This document shows positions 28,701 through 38,593 of a stretch of 64,000 nucleotides of DNA, in pieces. Source of the DNA: Kazachstania africana CBS 2517 (taxonomy: Eukaryota; Ascomycota; Saccharomycetes; Saccharomycetales; Saccharomycetaceae). Every line of letters starts with the position of its first letter. Within the stretch, counting starts at the first letter, position 1. Both the position numbers and the translations under genes were made by a program. The notes under the pieces were generated by a model, which was not told the DNA's origin, ran no database searches, and saw only the letters and a program-made list of their open reading frames with translations. Location: NCBI RefSeq assembly GCF_000304475.1, contig NC_018940.1, forward strand, positions 1,116,001 to 1,180,000, given 5' to 3'.

Positions 28701-31544
28701 AAGCACTCTCCTCAATAAAAGAAATTTCACGTTGAGGTAATTTTCCTCTTGGGCAGATAATATCTTAGTTGTAATGCTCAAACAGATCTCCTTCTGTTGA
28801 CAACTTTCGAACAGTTTTGAAGTGAAAACTAAAATGCTTTCCGGTTCATAGTAATAACTTAAGGAAGGAAGCCAGAGATCATAGAAACTCAAGATGGATA
28901 CTTGACCTCTGACAAGTTTTGAACTCGATAGAGTCAAAAATTTACAAATTGCGTCGAAAAATTGCTCAAATGCCAGCTTGTAGTCATCCTCATCATCAGA
29001 TGATGAAATGACAGAAAGCATAACAACATACAAGGAGGCATTACATAAACTTCTTCCCATATCACTCCATTCATCCTGACTTTCTTCTTTAAGCACTCTT
29101 GAAAAGTGTTTCAAAATAGCGGGGCCTATTGGAGGTAAAGCGGATATATCTTTGGAATATTGTTCGTAGAAGGTAAAAAATTGATGCCTACAGTTGGTTT
29201 TATCAGATGAAAGTGTAGCATCAATGAATTTGGTGAATGATGTGAATATTTTCAATGAAAGGTCTGACTGATCGTTGAAATAAAAAAGCAAGTTCAAATA
29301 ACCACGCAGCAGGGCATGAAAGTGTCTTGAGCGACTGTCGAATTCAATATTATTCAATTCTTCCAATATAACGGGACAGAAATTATCAAAATTTCCCGAG
29401 TCTATGTCGTCGAACGGTAGAAAGCGTTCAATCGCGGTTGGAATATTAAACATGTCACCTGGATAATCAGTATCAATTTTTAAGTCTATAATTTGTTTGT
29501 TTTCAGATGAAATTAACGAGATGGTAGTGTTTCTTTCATATATTATGATGTCATTGCCTCTCTTAATAGGAACCGCAGCCTTAGCCATAAGAAATCCGTT
29601 CAAGTAAGCCAGAATATCAATATCTTCATTGTCCTTCATCATTTGGATATCATTTATTCTGACAGTTTCACCTATTGATTCGCCTGGACGGCCAGAGACG
29701 AAAGTCCATGAATGAAGTTTTGACTCATTTGAATTTTCACTGAAAGTAACATTTGGATTCTTTGACTTTGCCACTATCGTAACGTTCTTAATATTCTTTG
29801 CTCTTTTGGCCACGCCGGAAAGTGATACACTGCCTAGATTCAAGTAAACTTGCTCAATGGTTTGATCTCGTTTACTGTAATGCAAATGTGATGGAACGGT
29901 TTCAATTGCAGCTATGGAAGAACTCGTGAGATGATTAGCCATCTGGTGGTCTCCTACAATTTCCTTTGCAGTAACTGATAGAGATACAGCCCTTGGATTA
30001 ATGATGACGCCTTCGACGGAGTCGTTCAAAATCTTTGAAATTACGTTCCCCCATCCAATATTAGTAGTTGATCCTGCAGATTGTTCGTTTGATTGATCAA
30101 ATTGGGATGTATATAAATTAATTTTGAATTTGTGAGCAGAACCAGCTGCTGATTTACCCTGGTAGCTTTTGAAAATAGGAGAAATATCAGTTACGCCAAC
30201 GGCAACACCTTTCTTGATGGTGTCAATTCTCAAGTCGTTGGTGTTAGCGTAGGGTATAAATGGGGAACGAAATGAAGAAATTGAAATTTTATTATGAGAG
30301 TTGATTAAGACATATTCTGTCAGTACAACGACTAAATAAATTTTTTGGTCATTGATGACAGAGGCTGCTATATTTTTGAATAAAACGGCAGATATATTAT
30401 TCAAAGATGAGATATTATTCGGGTTGATATTCACGATGTAAGGCTCAGCTAATAATTTGTCCTTCGTTCTCAAATGCACAGAAGCTCTAACGTTTTCAAA
30501 TTTTGGATCAAAGATAGAAGGATCACTAGTAACTTGTTTAAAATCAATAAGTACATGTGATTGAGAAAAATCAAAGACTTTTCCCTTCGGTAGATCTAAG
30601 TTTAGAGACTCAATTCGAACTATTGGGAAATTATTAGTTAAGCCATATAGCATAGTACTTAATAGTAAGGTTTGTAGATTGGTATCATCAAAAGACAGAA
30701 GTTTACCGGTATTGACATCACGTGCAAACACACTTTCAAATCCGTAGGGATCAGGAGCAATTGGTGCAGTATTATTAAGTAAAAATTTATTTGGTTTACC
30801 CTTTGAAGAGATGAATTTTGAAATCTTCGAAAGTTCACAACTTGCAGATCTGATTAGAAGAATCCGCTCCGATTCTGTAGTTAATCCGAATAACAGTTTC
30901 AATCTAATATTGTCTAATTCATAAAAAAGAGACGTTAATTTTTCATATATTATAAATTCACCAGCCGAATACATGGCAAATATATGTGAGCACAACGTCA
31001 TTAAAACTGCAGCTATTTCATCCACAAAAGGTCTACCTTTATACCTGAAGTAAGGAAAAGAAGGTTTTGCCTGTTTATCATTCCTCATTGTTATCGCATT
31101 GTCATCAGTGTTTGAAGAATCACTCGTTAAATGATCATATAGTGATTTTGATGTACATTCATTGCTTAGAAACCTTTGGAAATCCTTTGGTTCTGGTAGC
31201 TTGAAAAATGGCATGGGACGAATACTTGCAGATGCATCAATTCTCACATATGCTCTTGGGACAACCGCAACTATCGGTTTGATACTTGGTAACAGTTCAC
31301 CTATTGTACTCATAGTAGCAATGAATTCTTCAGGAAGTGGTCTTGCACAAAAATAAGACCTACACCATTTTCCATCGGTTGTTACTTCAAAGATGTAAAT
31401 TTCTGCTCCGATAAATATGTCGTGAAACTCGTCACTTCGATAGATTAATTCGGGATGCTTTTGTAATGGCGTGAAGTGCTTGATAATGGTACCGTACACC
31501 AACTTTTCAGTGGGTACCCAGCGTCGTGCCTTTTCAGAACCCAT
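25755..31544 (-). CDS. DCK1: Dck1, DOCK-family Rho5 exchange factor
   Basis: 1929 residues from the ATG at 31544, practically the S. cerevisiae length (1932). The N-terminus starts with a basic segment and an SH3-like region (VYGTIIKHFTPLQKHP). A C2-like DHR1 lies in the second quarter, and the DHR2 exchange region at about residues 1330-1750, including the GFGFPISIRNKMFIFEGLP stretch near 1550. The tail is Ser-rich and disordered. Dck1 pairs with the ELMO-like Lmo1 to activate Rho5 in oxidative and cell-wall stress and mitophagy. It is the longest gene of the minus-strand group here. Identity is secure from length, fold and position. Confidence 0.93.
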   Translation of the reverse strand: MGSEKARRWVPTEKLVYGTIIKHFTPLQKHPELIYRSDEFHDIFIGAEIYIFEVTTDGKWCRSYFCARPLPEEFIATMSTIGELLPSIKPIVAVVPRAYVRIDASASIRPMPFFKLPEPKDFQRFLSNECTSKSLYDHLTSDSSNTDDNAITMRNDKQAKPSFPYFRYKGRPFVDEIAAVLMTLCSHIFAMYSAGEFIIYEKLTSLFYELDNIRLKLLFGLTTESERILLIRSASCELSKISKFISSKGKPNKFLLNNTAPIAPDPYGFESVFARDVNTGKLLSFDDTNLQTLLLSTMLYGLTNNFPIVRIESLNLDLPKGKVFDFSQSHVLIDFKQVTSDPSIFDPKFENVRASVHLRTKDKLLAEPYIVNINPNNISSLNNISAVLFKNIAASVINDQKIYLVVVLTEYVLINSHNKISISSFRSPFIPYANTNDLRIDTIKKGVAVGVTDISPIFKSYQGKSAAGSAHKFKINLYTSQFDQSNEQSAGSTTNIGWGNVISKILNDSVEGVIINPRAVSLSVTAKEIVGDHQMANHLTSSSIAAIETVPSHLHYSKRDQTIEQVYLNLGSVSLSGVAKRAKNIKNVTIVAKSKNPNVTFSENSNESKLHSWTFVSGRPGESIGETVRINDIQMMKDNEDIDILAYLNGFLMAKAAVPIKRGNDIIIYERNTTISLISSENKQIIDLKIDTDYPGDMFNIPTAIERFLPFDDIDSGNFDNFCPVILEELNNIEFDSRSRHFHALLRGYLNLLFYFNDQSDLSLKIFTSFTKFIDATLSSDKTNCRHQFFTFYEQYSKDISALPPIGPAILKHFSRVLKEESQDEWSDMGRSLCNASLYVVMLSVISSSDDEDDYKLAFEQFFDAICKFLTLSSSKLVRGQVSILSFYDLWLPSLSYYYEPESILVFTSKLFESCQQKEICLSITTKILSAQEENYLNVKFLLLRRVLSSEVSKNTLFDNSNYNALHLEFISRCIEWTVQPYLLQNDRILQVPTMRLANSVLITLIENIKDRKVLINMMRLIPTYCRFLLLVRKYYKKSNLFKTSRTFTKLFPVELPFPKLPMDSIVNDEIVVEILLEIATIICELTKVGYKFFGHNSSLTEIARQCENDEMFQSVFYSKEVGKEHILTITRTIKILLKGEFFPEKKWLAITALFTRCSLTLLGMCKDFMITKNSPSKSKHDQDDECTVDMKLWAEYYKAILMLSTHKVSTLTKLAIIPRKAIYCITHDLKRQAAFLLNESWDALGYENDKDDHMVMATKYGIDHVSEYQRLLLIENPSIMRELFVFAFSRHIDATAVSCKIIWSVAINFWQSESSFQSALNICIPELYNGFQMGKLFIDNYELERFIACIFYTVHMPSDDILYQAFSDFLKELLGFLHIVAESYKISGQEEFDDDRTTRHIEMFRYLLDANRPELFHKMINDLYIHAIKKKDYVQAGLGLELLASVYEWDPNDVLPAIPYPSLPKQSSFERKEFLYKEAARNFSKGLKLEKALAVYKDLIKAYDEIDYDLNGLAFVHDQISTIYTELQSIDRLLPTYFKVSFMGFGFPISIRNKMFIFEGLPFEHITSMQNRLLKIYHGSSIIQQQAQVDELLMKPPMGKLINVTTVEPQLDISDKYSSALNNKTRMYIENRNLRTFCNSRRLANSTSVTNLWVEEFTYTTLSTFPTLMYRSEIIEVKKRKLSPLENAIRSLQIKIQELNGLENMALKVLKEQGDVTDIFNELSRNITGTISAPINGGISQYKEFLKPPTCDQFDAQELHRLILLFDELTIVLSRCLLIHMEILPSSEYKESHNVLLRLYEENFSDEIKHNNINIHNTTLENLTKSFTRQGSVHGSQRIKSLGSSHWDRSTTKHMKTASVNSEIVDMNMGEILTKYITRSSSHSSLTTGSSHLAPSVSSISNQTTQTLGSTSLQQTVNEISHSHNLHL

Positions 31545-31688
31545 TCTTCGATCTAGTTATACCAATATTACCGGACGCTACTATCCTACCGAACTATAGA
31601 TGTGTATGTCTTCTCAATGAGGGAACTGACAATTTTTGTATAAATATCAATTCGGTAATTACGCTTTTTTCGTATTATTCCGAATAAG

Positions 31689-31696
31689 TTACCCGG
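31689..31696. promoter_or_regulatory. Reb1 binding site (TTACCCGG)
   Basis: Exact match to the Reb1 consensus TTACCCGG, 145 bp upstream of the DCK1 ATG in a divergent promoter. Reb1 normally clears nucleosomes and blocks read-through transcription. Confidence 0.65.
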
Positions 31697-32103
31697 ATCT
31701 ATATATTTAATATACAAAATGGCCTCTAAAGATGCCTCTACTTCATTAGTATGTGGCAAGCATCGTGACGGTTGTGTTGAGGATTCACAAATATGTTTGT
31801 GTGTTCAAGTTTGTTGCAATTTCGCTTATTTTTTGGATAGAACTTTTGGGAAACGCTTCTCTAATGGGCACCCATCTTAGCTTTGTACTGTAGATCGATG
31901 CAGTGCGGTAATAGGTGTAATAACTATGGGTGAGCTAAGTGTTGGAGCAAGAACGTGATGAAGTAGTTGCTATTTTCTTTGAGCAAAATGTTTAATGCTT
32001 CCCAAGAATTACGGCTCCTTGAAGCCCTAATTTGTCGCAGCGCGGTGATCAGATGTTTTTTCTAGAAAACCCTGTAAATTGTACACTTATTATGGCTTTT
32101 TTT

Positions 32104-32112
32104 GGTGGCAAA
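32104..32112 (+). promoter_or_regulatory. PACE element for Rpn4 upstream of RPN13
   Basis: GGTGGCAAA is an exact match to the proteasome-associated control element bound by Rpn4. It lies 62 bp upstream of the RPN13 ATG, the usual distance for proteasome genes, and supports the gene call. Confidence 0.9.
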
Positions 32113-32173
32113 AAGTAATTTAGTAGTTATAATAGAATTTATATTGCATCTAAGCGGCAAAGATTGGCACTAG

Positions 32174-32584
32174 ATGAGTGATAAAGTGATTAGGTTTAGA
32201 GCTGGTATAACAGATTTTGATCCTGTAACAAAAAATTGTGTTCCAAAGAGTGTACAGGGGACAATTACGATAAAACCGAATGAGGCAGAGGAAGAATTAG
32301 GATTTTATGATTTTGAATGGGTCCCTGTAGACGTAACTGCTGGAAATAGATATCCTGAGATCAAATTGATCTTAATTCCTGGGGAAACGTGCTGGGTACC
32401 TATTGAATCATCTCCTGATGGTAGATTTTTCGCTTTGGTGTTCTCATCTAATGAAAAATACATATTTTGGTTACAAGAAAAGAATAAGGAATCAGCAAAC
32501 TTGAATGATCTGACCTCAAAGGACAAGGAAATTTATGATAACATGATAAAAATACTGAGCAGCAGCGATGAAGCTATGAATTAG
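32174..32584 (+). CDS. RPN13: Rpn13, proteasome ubiquitin receptor (Pru domain)
   Basis: 136 residues from the ATG at 32174 (S. cerevisiae 156). The whole protein is one Pru domain, with VIRFRAGI at the start and the FDFEWVPV-like GFYDFEWVPV and IFWLQEKN stretches. As in S. cerevisiae there is no C-terminal DEUBAD. Rpn13 docks on Rpn2 in the 19S lid-base interface and binds ubiquitin. It is convergent with URA4 across only 49 bp. A PACE element upstream implies Rpn4 control along with other proteasome subunits. Confidence 0.96.
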   Translation: MSDKVIRFRAGITDFDPVTKNCVPKSVQGTITIKPNEAEEELGFYDFEWVPVDVTAGNRYPEIKLILIPGETCWVPIESSPDGRFFALVFSSNEKYIFWLQEKNKESANLNDLTSKDKEIYDNMIKILSSSDEAMN

Positions 32585-32633
32585 TCAGAAAATAATAGTA
32601 TCTCTGTATAAATAACTATTTGTATATGTAACA

Positions 32634-33719
32634 TCAATCCGACCATTTAACTGACCAATTCAGTCTCTTTTCTGCCATAAATGGTACAACAGCGATGTCT
32701 TTGTTATCAGTGATCGCAATAGGAACAAGGTGCGACTTTTTGTAAATGACTACTTTCTTCTTACATTTAAGATCCTTTTCATCAATGCCGTAGAAATTGA
32801 GTGGCCAAGTTGAAACGAAACCCCTTAACTTATCTAAGCATCCTAAGCTATCGAAAATCTCTGCTAAATATGAAATGGCAAATGATTGTGTGTAAACACC
32901 GGCGGAAACACCAACGTACTTGGACTTGTTCTCTACTGGATGAGGTGCCGAGTCGGATCCGAAGAAGAAGAATGGTTTACCTGAAGTAGCAGCTTTCACC
33001 AAGGCAGCCTTATCGTTCGGTAGCTTTGCAACAGGTTTACAAAAGTTAACGGGGTTACCAGCCCAATCATCAACTGTAAGATATAAATGATGTGCTGTTA
33101 GTGAGGCCGCTACCTTAACATCTTGCGGATCAGTGATTCCCTTGTTAATTTCTTCAATGATGTTAACAGCTGCCTCCGTGGTAGCATGCTCAAGGATTAT
33201 CTTCAAATTAGGAAAATCCTGATGTAATTTCTTCAAAGCCGGTAGGAATTTCTCCTCTGCATTCAAAACATGAACATTATCTTCAAGTGTCGATGGTTTC
33301 TCTCCATGAAGGTTCAGCACTATATTTTCTTGTTCCATTGCTTGAAATATTGGATAAAATGAACTAAAATCATTCGGGTCAACCCCAGATGACGAGTTGG
33401 TAGTCACTCCTGCCGGATAGCATTTAACACCCTGGATAGCTTTGCAAGCTGCAGCTTGGTGAATTAACTCCGGAGTCAAATCCTTCGAGAGGTAAAAACT
33501 CATCAAAAAAGTAGTCTCCGGTGAAAGTTTCTCCAATGTTTTTTTGTACTCGACAACTCTGTCCAACGTAGTAATTGGTGGTTGTAAATTTGGCATAATA
33601 TATGCTACTGAGACACCACCTTCTCTAATCTTAGGGGTCACTAATTCACACATAGCACCGTCTCTCACATGGACATGCATATCGCATGTGACTCCCAAAT
33701 CAATTTCATTACTAGCCAT
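32634..33719 (-). CDS. URA4: Dihydroorotase, third step of pyrimidine synthesis
   Basis: 361 residues from the ATG at 33719 (S. cerevisiae 364). It is of the short class II type. All metal and catalytic residues are in place: His15 and His17 (DMHVHVRDG), the Lys99 carbamate bridge (GVKCYPAG), His138 (NLHGE), His178 (EHATT) and Asp256 (GSDSAPH). It makes dihydroorotate from carbamoyl-aspartate in the cytosol. I see no clear Ppr1 site (TTCGG-N6-CCGAA) in the 215 bp before VIP1. The upstream side is a rearrangement breakpoint: in S. cerevisiae URA4 is flanked by tRNA-Leu and YLR419W, here by VIP1. Confidence 0.98.
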   Translation of the reverse strand: MASNEIDLGVTCDMHVHVRDGAMCELVTPKIREGGVSVAYIMPNLQPPITTLDRVVEYKKTLEKLSPETTFLMSFYLSKDLTPELIHQAAACKAIQGVKCYPAGVTTNSSSGVDPNDFSSFYPIFQAMEQENIVLNLHGEKPSTLEDNVHVLNAEEKFLPALKKLHQDFPNLKIILEHATTEAAVNIIEEINKGITDPQDVKVAASLTAHHLYLTVDDWAGNPVNFCKPVAKLPNDKAALVKAATSGKPFFFFGSDSAPHPVENKSKYVGVSAGVYTQSFAISYLAEIFDSLGCLDKLRGFVSTWPLNFYGIDEKDLKCKKKVVIYKKSHLVPIAITDNKDIAVVPFMAEKRLNWSVKWSD

Positions 33720-33934
33720 TTTTGTACTTTATTAGATTGGTTTTCTGAGATATGATGGGACTTCATTTCATTTTTCAATTTTTTTTTCAGTATATATTAT
33801 GCTTCATGCTATAGACAATTCCCGTTCATTTTTAGAAACTTAATAGTAAAACAAGACATTTAAAAGAAACTGGCCTAAAACAGCTGGAATAAAGAGCCCT
33901 TGAAGCGCTGCTTTCGTGATTCAATTCTAAACTC

Positions 33935-36900
33935 ATGTCTGAAAACAAAACTATAAAAATTCCTGGTAATGGTCATGCTCGTCCGGTATTTCAGAACCTA
34001 TCAACATCTGCACCTTCAGAGCACTATTCAAACTACAACACGAAGAAGGCAATGGAGTCTATTGCTCCAATCTTAGAAGGCTTTAATCCGAAGACCTCAA
34101 CTAGTGAAAACAAGTCTCTTAAATTACCTCCACCTGGTAGCTCGGCAGCTGATTCCATGGATCATATAAATACGGACACTCCCTTACAAAGAACAACTAG
34201 CAGAAGTTTACAGTCTGATCCTAGCGACTCAACTATTTTTATTCCTACGGATACATTGACTAACTCTGGGAAATCCAGCATCTCTATGGAGAATTCTAGA
34301 GAGAATGCTATAACAGAATCTGCTACTGAAACATCGCCAGCTCTGCAGACACCGACGTCTACGCAAATGAACACTTCTCTTTTGACCCCTAGCCCTGTAT
34401 CATCTTCAAGAAAGTCCTCGATGAGCCAGCAAAAACCAACTCTACCCAAAATTGGTAAAATTGGTGTATGTGCCATGGATGCTAAAGTATTATCCAAACC
34501 CATGCGTCATATTTTAAACAGATTAATTGAACATGGGGAATTTGAGACAATTATCTTCGGAGATAAAGTCATTTTGGATGAGACGATAGAAAACTGGCCA
34601 ACTTGTGACTTCTTAATTTCATTTTTCTCGACTGGATTTCCTTTAGATAAGGCAATAAGATATGTGAAGTTAAGAAAGCCATTCATTATCAATGATTTGA
34701 CGATGCAAAAGGTTCTTTGGGACAGACGTCTCTGTCTCAGAATTTTGGAAGCATCTAATGTCCCAACTCCTCCTAGGTTGGAGATCAATAGAGATGGTGG
34801 GCCAAATGCTGATGAGGAACTAACGGCGAAGTTATTAGGACGAGGTGTTCTCTTAAATTCAATCCCAGAGTCAAGTTGGAAAATGATAGATGAAGATACT
34901 TTAGAAGTCGATGGAAAGCGAATGACAAAACCATTTGTTGAAAAACCAGTTGATGGAGAAGATCACAATATATATATATACTATCATTCCAAGAATGGTG
35001 GTGGTGGACGCCGTTTATTTCGAAAAGTGGGTAACAAGTCATCTGAATTTGATCCTAACCTTTCAACCCCAAGAACTGACGGTTCATATATTTACGAAGA
35101 ATTCATGGATACCGATAATTTTGAGGATGTAAAGGCTTATACTGTAGGTGAGAAATTTTGTCATGCCGAAACAAGAAAGTCACCCGTAGTTGATGGCATT
35201 GTTAGAAGGAACACACAAGGTAAGGAGGTCAGATATATTACAGAGCTGAGCGCAGAAGAAAAAGACATCGCTCATCACGTTTCACAAGCTTTTTCACAGA
35301 TGATATGTGGGTTTGATCTTTTGAGAGTCGCAGGTAAGAGTTACGTTATTGATGTTAACGGGTTTTCCTTCGTGAAGGATAACTCCTCATATTACGATTC
35401 ATGTGCAAAAATATTGAGGGATACATTTCTTCAAGCAAAGAAAAGAATTGACACGCAGAAACGAACTTTACCGTTAATAAGAGAAGAGAAAAGTCAAAAG
35501 TGGGTTTTCAAAGGCCTCGTGACTGTTATAAGGCACGCTGACAGAACTCCGAAACAAAAATTCAAGCATTCTTTTACTTCACCAATATTTATATCTTTAT
35601 TGAAAGGTCATAAAGAGGAAGTTGTTATTCGAAATGTAAACGATTTGAAGATTGTTCTACAGGCTTTAAAGATTGCAAGAGAAGAAAAAGCAGGTGACCC
35701 ATTAAAGTTAAAGGTTCTGTCAAATGCCTTAGAAAAAAAGTTGAACTTTCCTGGAACAAAGATTCAATTAAAGCCTGTACTGAATAAAGAAAATGAGGTC
35801 GAAAAGGTTCAGTTTATTTTAAAGTGGGGTGGTGAACCAACACACTCTGCAGGCCATCAAGCAACTGAGTTAGGTGAGCAGATGAGACAAGATTTTGATC
35901 TTTTGAACAAGAATATTTTACAAAATATTACAATTTTTTCTTCATCAGAAAGAAGAGTATTATTATCAGCACAATATTGGGCAATGGCTTTATATGGCGC
36001 TGACGAACTATCTAATGATGAAATTAATATTAGAAAGGATTTGTTGGACGATAGTAATGCAGCCAAGGACTTGATGGACAAGGTTAAGAAAAAGCTAAAA
36101 CCACTCCTAAGGGAGGGAAAGGAAACACCACCACAGTTTGCTTGGCCTGCGAAGATGCCCGAACCGTATTTTGTTATTAAAAGGGTCGTGGAACTAATGA
36201 ATTATCACAAAAAGATTTTGTATTACAATTTTAAGACTAAAGATGTGGATTCCATGCAATCAGCGTGGTGTTGTGGGGAAGATCCATATCTATTCAAGGA
36301 AAGATGGGACAAATTATTCAAGGAATTCACTTCTGTTGAAAAAGTTGACCCCTCAAAGATTTCTGAACTATATGATACCATGAAATATGACGCTCTTCAT
36401 AATCGTGAATTTCTGGAAAATATTTTTGATCCTGGTGAAGATAATGACCTAGTGGATGTGGAATTGAGTAATAACTCATTAGTTGACCGTTATCCGATTA
36501 ATATCTTGGCAAAGAACAATTTCAAAATTGTCGAAACTCAAAGCGGAAGCAGCTCGTCAAGTAAAACCAGTGTGGGCTCTCTCGGATGGGTGCTTGAAAG
36601 TAGTAAGTCAAAAAGAGACTCTAAGGCCTCTTCCGCTTTTGATGAACCCAATTTTACGCAGCTAAGGGAGCTATATAAGTTAGGAAAGGTTTTATTTGAT
36701 TTCATCTGCCCGAAGGAGTACGGTATCCAAGATGGCGAGAAGTTAGATATTGGGTTACTTACATCTTTGCCACTAGCAAAGCAAATATTGAATGATTTGG
36801 ATGATATGAAGAATAGGGAAACACCTGCTTGTGTTGCATACTTCACTAAGGAATCTCATATTTACACATTATTGAATATTATTTATGAATCCGGTATCCC

Positions 36901-37411
36901 TATGAGGATTGCAAGAAATGCCTTACCAGAATTTGACTATCTTTCACAAATTAACTTCGAATTGTATGAAAGTAGTGACGGTTCAGGAAAAAAGTCGCAT
37001 GCGATTAGACTAAAAATGTCGCCAGGCTGTCATACACAAGATCCTCTGGATGTTCAACTCGATGATAGACACTATATCAGCTGTATTCCAAAAATTTCGT
37101 TGACTAAGCACTTAGACATGGAATATGTTCAGCAAAAATTAAGAAACAAATTTACTAGAGTCAATATGCCATCTAAGTTTACCCCTGTTAATATTACAAG
37201 TCCTAATTTGACTTTCCATAGAAACAGATCTAAACTATCAAAAGTGACAATTTCGCCAAAGGACAAGTCGGAATCCAACACTTCCTCGACTACTCCATCT
37301 CTGCCAGAGCCCCCTCTATCAGAAACTCCACTCACGTTGTCTGATTCATCCTCAACAGTTTCTGTGGAAGCTTCTCCAAGAAATATGGACAATGTCAATC
37401 TGAACCAGTAA
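33935..37411 (+). CDS. VIP1: Vip1, inositol hexakisphosphate/heptakisphosphate kinase-phosphatase
   Basis: 1158 residues from the ATG at 33935 (S. cerevisiae 1146). The N-terminal ~170 residues are Ser/Thr-rich and disordered. The ATP-grasp kinase follows (KIGKIGVCAMDAK at about 170 to the DVNGFSFVKDN motif near 470). A histidine-acid-phosphatase domain begins with RHADRTP near residue 533. Vip1 makes 1-InsP7 from InsP6 and can hydrolyse it, acting in phosphate signalling through SPX domains and in cell polarity. The gene is turned round relative to URA4 compared with S. cerevisiae and starts the inverted block. A (TA)n tract at ~34970-34982 is coding. Confidence 0.97.
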   Translation: MSENKTIKIPGNGHARPVFQNLSTSAPSEHYSNYNTKKAMESIAPILEGFNPKTSTSENKSLKLPPPGSSAADSMDHINTDTPLQRTTSRSLQSDPSDSTIFIPTDTLTNSGKSSISMENSRENAITESATETSPALQTPTSTQMNTSLLTPSPVSSSRKSSMSQQKPTLPKIGKIGVCAMDAKVLSKPMRHILNRLIEHGEFETIIFGDKVILDETIENWPTCDFLISFFSTGFPLDKAIRYVKLRKPFIINDLTMQKVLWDRRLCLRILEASNVPTPPRLEINRDGGPNADEELTAKLLGRGVLLNSIPESSWKMIDEDTLEVDGKRMTKPFVEKPVDGEDHNIYIYYHSKNGGGGRRLFRKVGNKSSEFDPNLSTPRTDGSYIYEEFMDTDNFEDVKAYTVGEKFCHAETRKSPVVDGIVRRNTQGKEVRYITELSAEEKDIAHHVSQAFSQMICGFDLLRVAGKSYVIDVNGFSFVKDNSSYYDSCAKILRDTFLQAKKRIDTQKRTLPLIREEKSQKWVFKGLVTVIRHADRTPKQKFKHSFTSPIFISLLKGHKEEVVIRNVNDLKIVLQALKIAREEKAGDPLKLKVLSNALEKKLNFPGTKIQLKPVLNKENEVEKVQFILKWGGEPTHSAGHQATELGEQMRQDFDLLNKNILQNITIFSSSERRVLLSAQYWAMALYGADELSNDEINIRKDLLDDSNAAKDLMDKVKKKLKPLLREGKETPPQFAWPAKMPEPYFVIKRVVELMNYHKKILYYNFKTKDVDSMQSAWCCGEDPYLFKERWDKLFKEFTSVEKVDPSKISELYDTMKYDALHNREFLENIFDPGEDNDLVDVELSNNSLVDRYPINILAKNNFKIVETQSGSSSSSKTSVGSLGWVLESSKSKRDSKASSAFDEPNFTQLRELYKLGKVLFDFICPKEYGIQDGEKLDIGLLTSLPLAKQILNDLDDMKNRETPACVAYFTKESHIYTLLNIIYESGIPMRIARNALPEFDYLSQINFELYESSDGSGKKSHAIRLKMSPGCHTQDPLDVQLDDRHYISCIPKISLTKHLDMEYVQQKLRNKFTRVNMPSKFTPVNITSPNLTFHRNRSKLSKVTISPKDKSESNTSSTTPSLPEPPLSETPLTLSDSSSTVSVEASPRNMDNVNLNQ

Positions 37412-37632
37412 TATGTATATATACAGAATATGTAGTTTTACGATTATACCATGATTGCATAAAGAATTCACTTCTCTTATTAGTGCCTTTATTGAATGTC
37501 TGGGTTTCAACGGCATCTCGAAATGTAAATGCAGATGATGAAAAGTAAGATATCTTTATCTCATCTCGACAAATTGTCAATCTTGAGAGTTTATAGTGTT
37601 CATACGCTCAATATCCAAAGATCGGGACAGTT

Positions 37633-38454
37633 ATGATGGTACGTTCTGCATTAAAGAAAGCTAAGGAGCAAAATAAATCATGGGAGAGTTCGTTTGATGA
37701 AACGTTGTTATCTTTGAGAAAAGTTATCAGAGAATCTGAGATGTTCAAAAGAATAGAAGCGGACTTGCTTCCTCATATTGATGAGCTTGGAGGTATAAGG
37801 TGCCTTGCTATTGGAAGTTTTTCCGAGGATCAGCCAGCCAGATATCAATTAGCACTCCTGATAGAAATTTTGAACTTCCTAGAATTAGAGAAAAATACGC
37901 CGCTCATCGTTTCGATCTATGATCCACTTTTCAGTGAAAACGATTTAAAATTCATTGAAGGAATGGGATGTAACTGGAAGGTTGAAGGGAGCTTAGAAGA
38001 CAAGTCAGAATATTCTAAAAATGCATTGTTTCTTCTGCCGCATGCACCACTTGACTTGACAGAAGAGGTTTTAAAAACCGAACGGCCCAGATATTTTTTG
38101 GCTAATCACATTGTGACACACACTGATAGATATACAAAAAGTCAGCTTTTTGAAAAATACCCTGTATTATGTAAGCTCGTTCACTTACTAGATCAAAATA
38201 GCAAGCCTTCAGAGAAGAAGGTAACAAATTCATCCTCACAAACTAACAACAATTTCACAACTGTAACGTCAAAAAAGAAGAGAAGGAAAAGTAAATACGT
38301 ATTACAAGAGCCAAATATTGATTATGACAGCATTGAGTGTCCATACGGTAATTGCCATATTGTCTGTGATTTTGAAGCGGGGTCTCTTCTAAAAGATAAG
38401 CCATGGGTCAACGCCTTTTCTGATTTGACCCTGCACTTGTTCGATATAGTATAA
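37633..38454 (+). CDS. BER1: Ber1, SRR1-like protein
   Basis: 273 residues from the ATG at 37633, the S. cerevisiae length (274). An SRR1-like domain covers the middle, with IRCLAIGSFSED, PLIVSIYDPLF and FLLPHAPLDLTEEVL. A lysine-rich insertion (KKKRRKSKY) precedes the C-terminal part. In yeast Ber1 is linked by genetics to benomyl resistance and microtubule function; the plant homologue SRR1 acts in circadian regulation. No enzyme activity is established. It lies downstream of VIP1 (221 bp) and converges on FAS1. Confidence 0.88.
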   Translation: MMVRSALKKAKEQNKSWESSFDETLLSLRKVIRESEMFKRIEADLLPHIDELGGIRCLAIGSFSEDQPARYQLALLIEILNFLELEKNTPLIVSIYDPLFSENDLKFIEGMGCNWKVEGSLEDKSEYSKNALFLLPHAPLDLTEEVLKTERPRYFLANHIVTHTDRYTKSQLFEKYPVLCKLVHLLDQNSKPSEKKVTNSSSQTNNNFTTVTSKKKRRKSKYVLQEPNIDYDSIECPYGNCHIVCDFEAGSLLKDKPWVNAFSDLTLHLFDIV

Positions 38455-38593
38455 ATCACTTATGTATAGTTCCTGGTAAAATTAATTAAGAAATTGTGCA
38501 TATTAATGACATTCTGAAATAAAAATATATAACTTAAAAATTAAATAAAGAACATTCTCTATTAATCATCTCAGAGAAAGTCTAATGAATCAT

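Larger units (their letters stand above)
31545..32173. other. Divergent promoter region of DCK1 and RPN13
   Basis: 629 bp shared by two divergent genes. It contains a Reb1 site at 31689-31696 on the DCK1 side and a PACE element at 32104-32112 on the RPN13 side, listed separately. No coding frame or RNA gene is visible. Confidence 0.6.

Noticed and set aside
31665..31700. TTCCGAA core resembling centromere element CDEIII
   Set aside because: There is no CDEI (RTCACRTG) and no ~80-bp very AT-rich CDEII at the right distance; the adjacent TTACCCGG is better read as Reb1.
34965..34985. (TA)n microsatellite
   Set aside because: It lies inside the VIP1 kinase domain and simply encodes Ile-Tyr repeats in frame.
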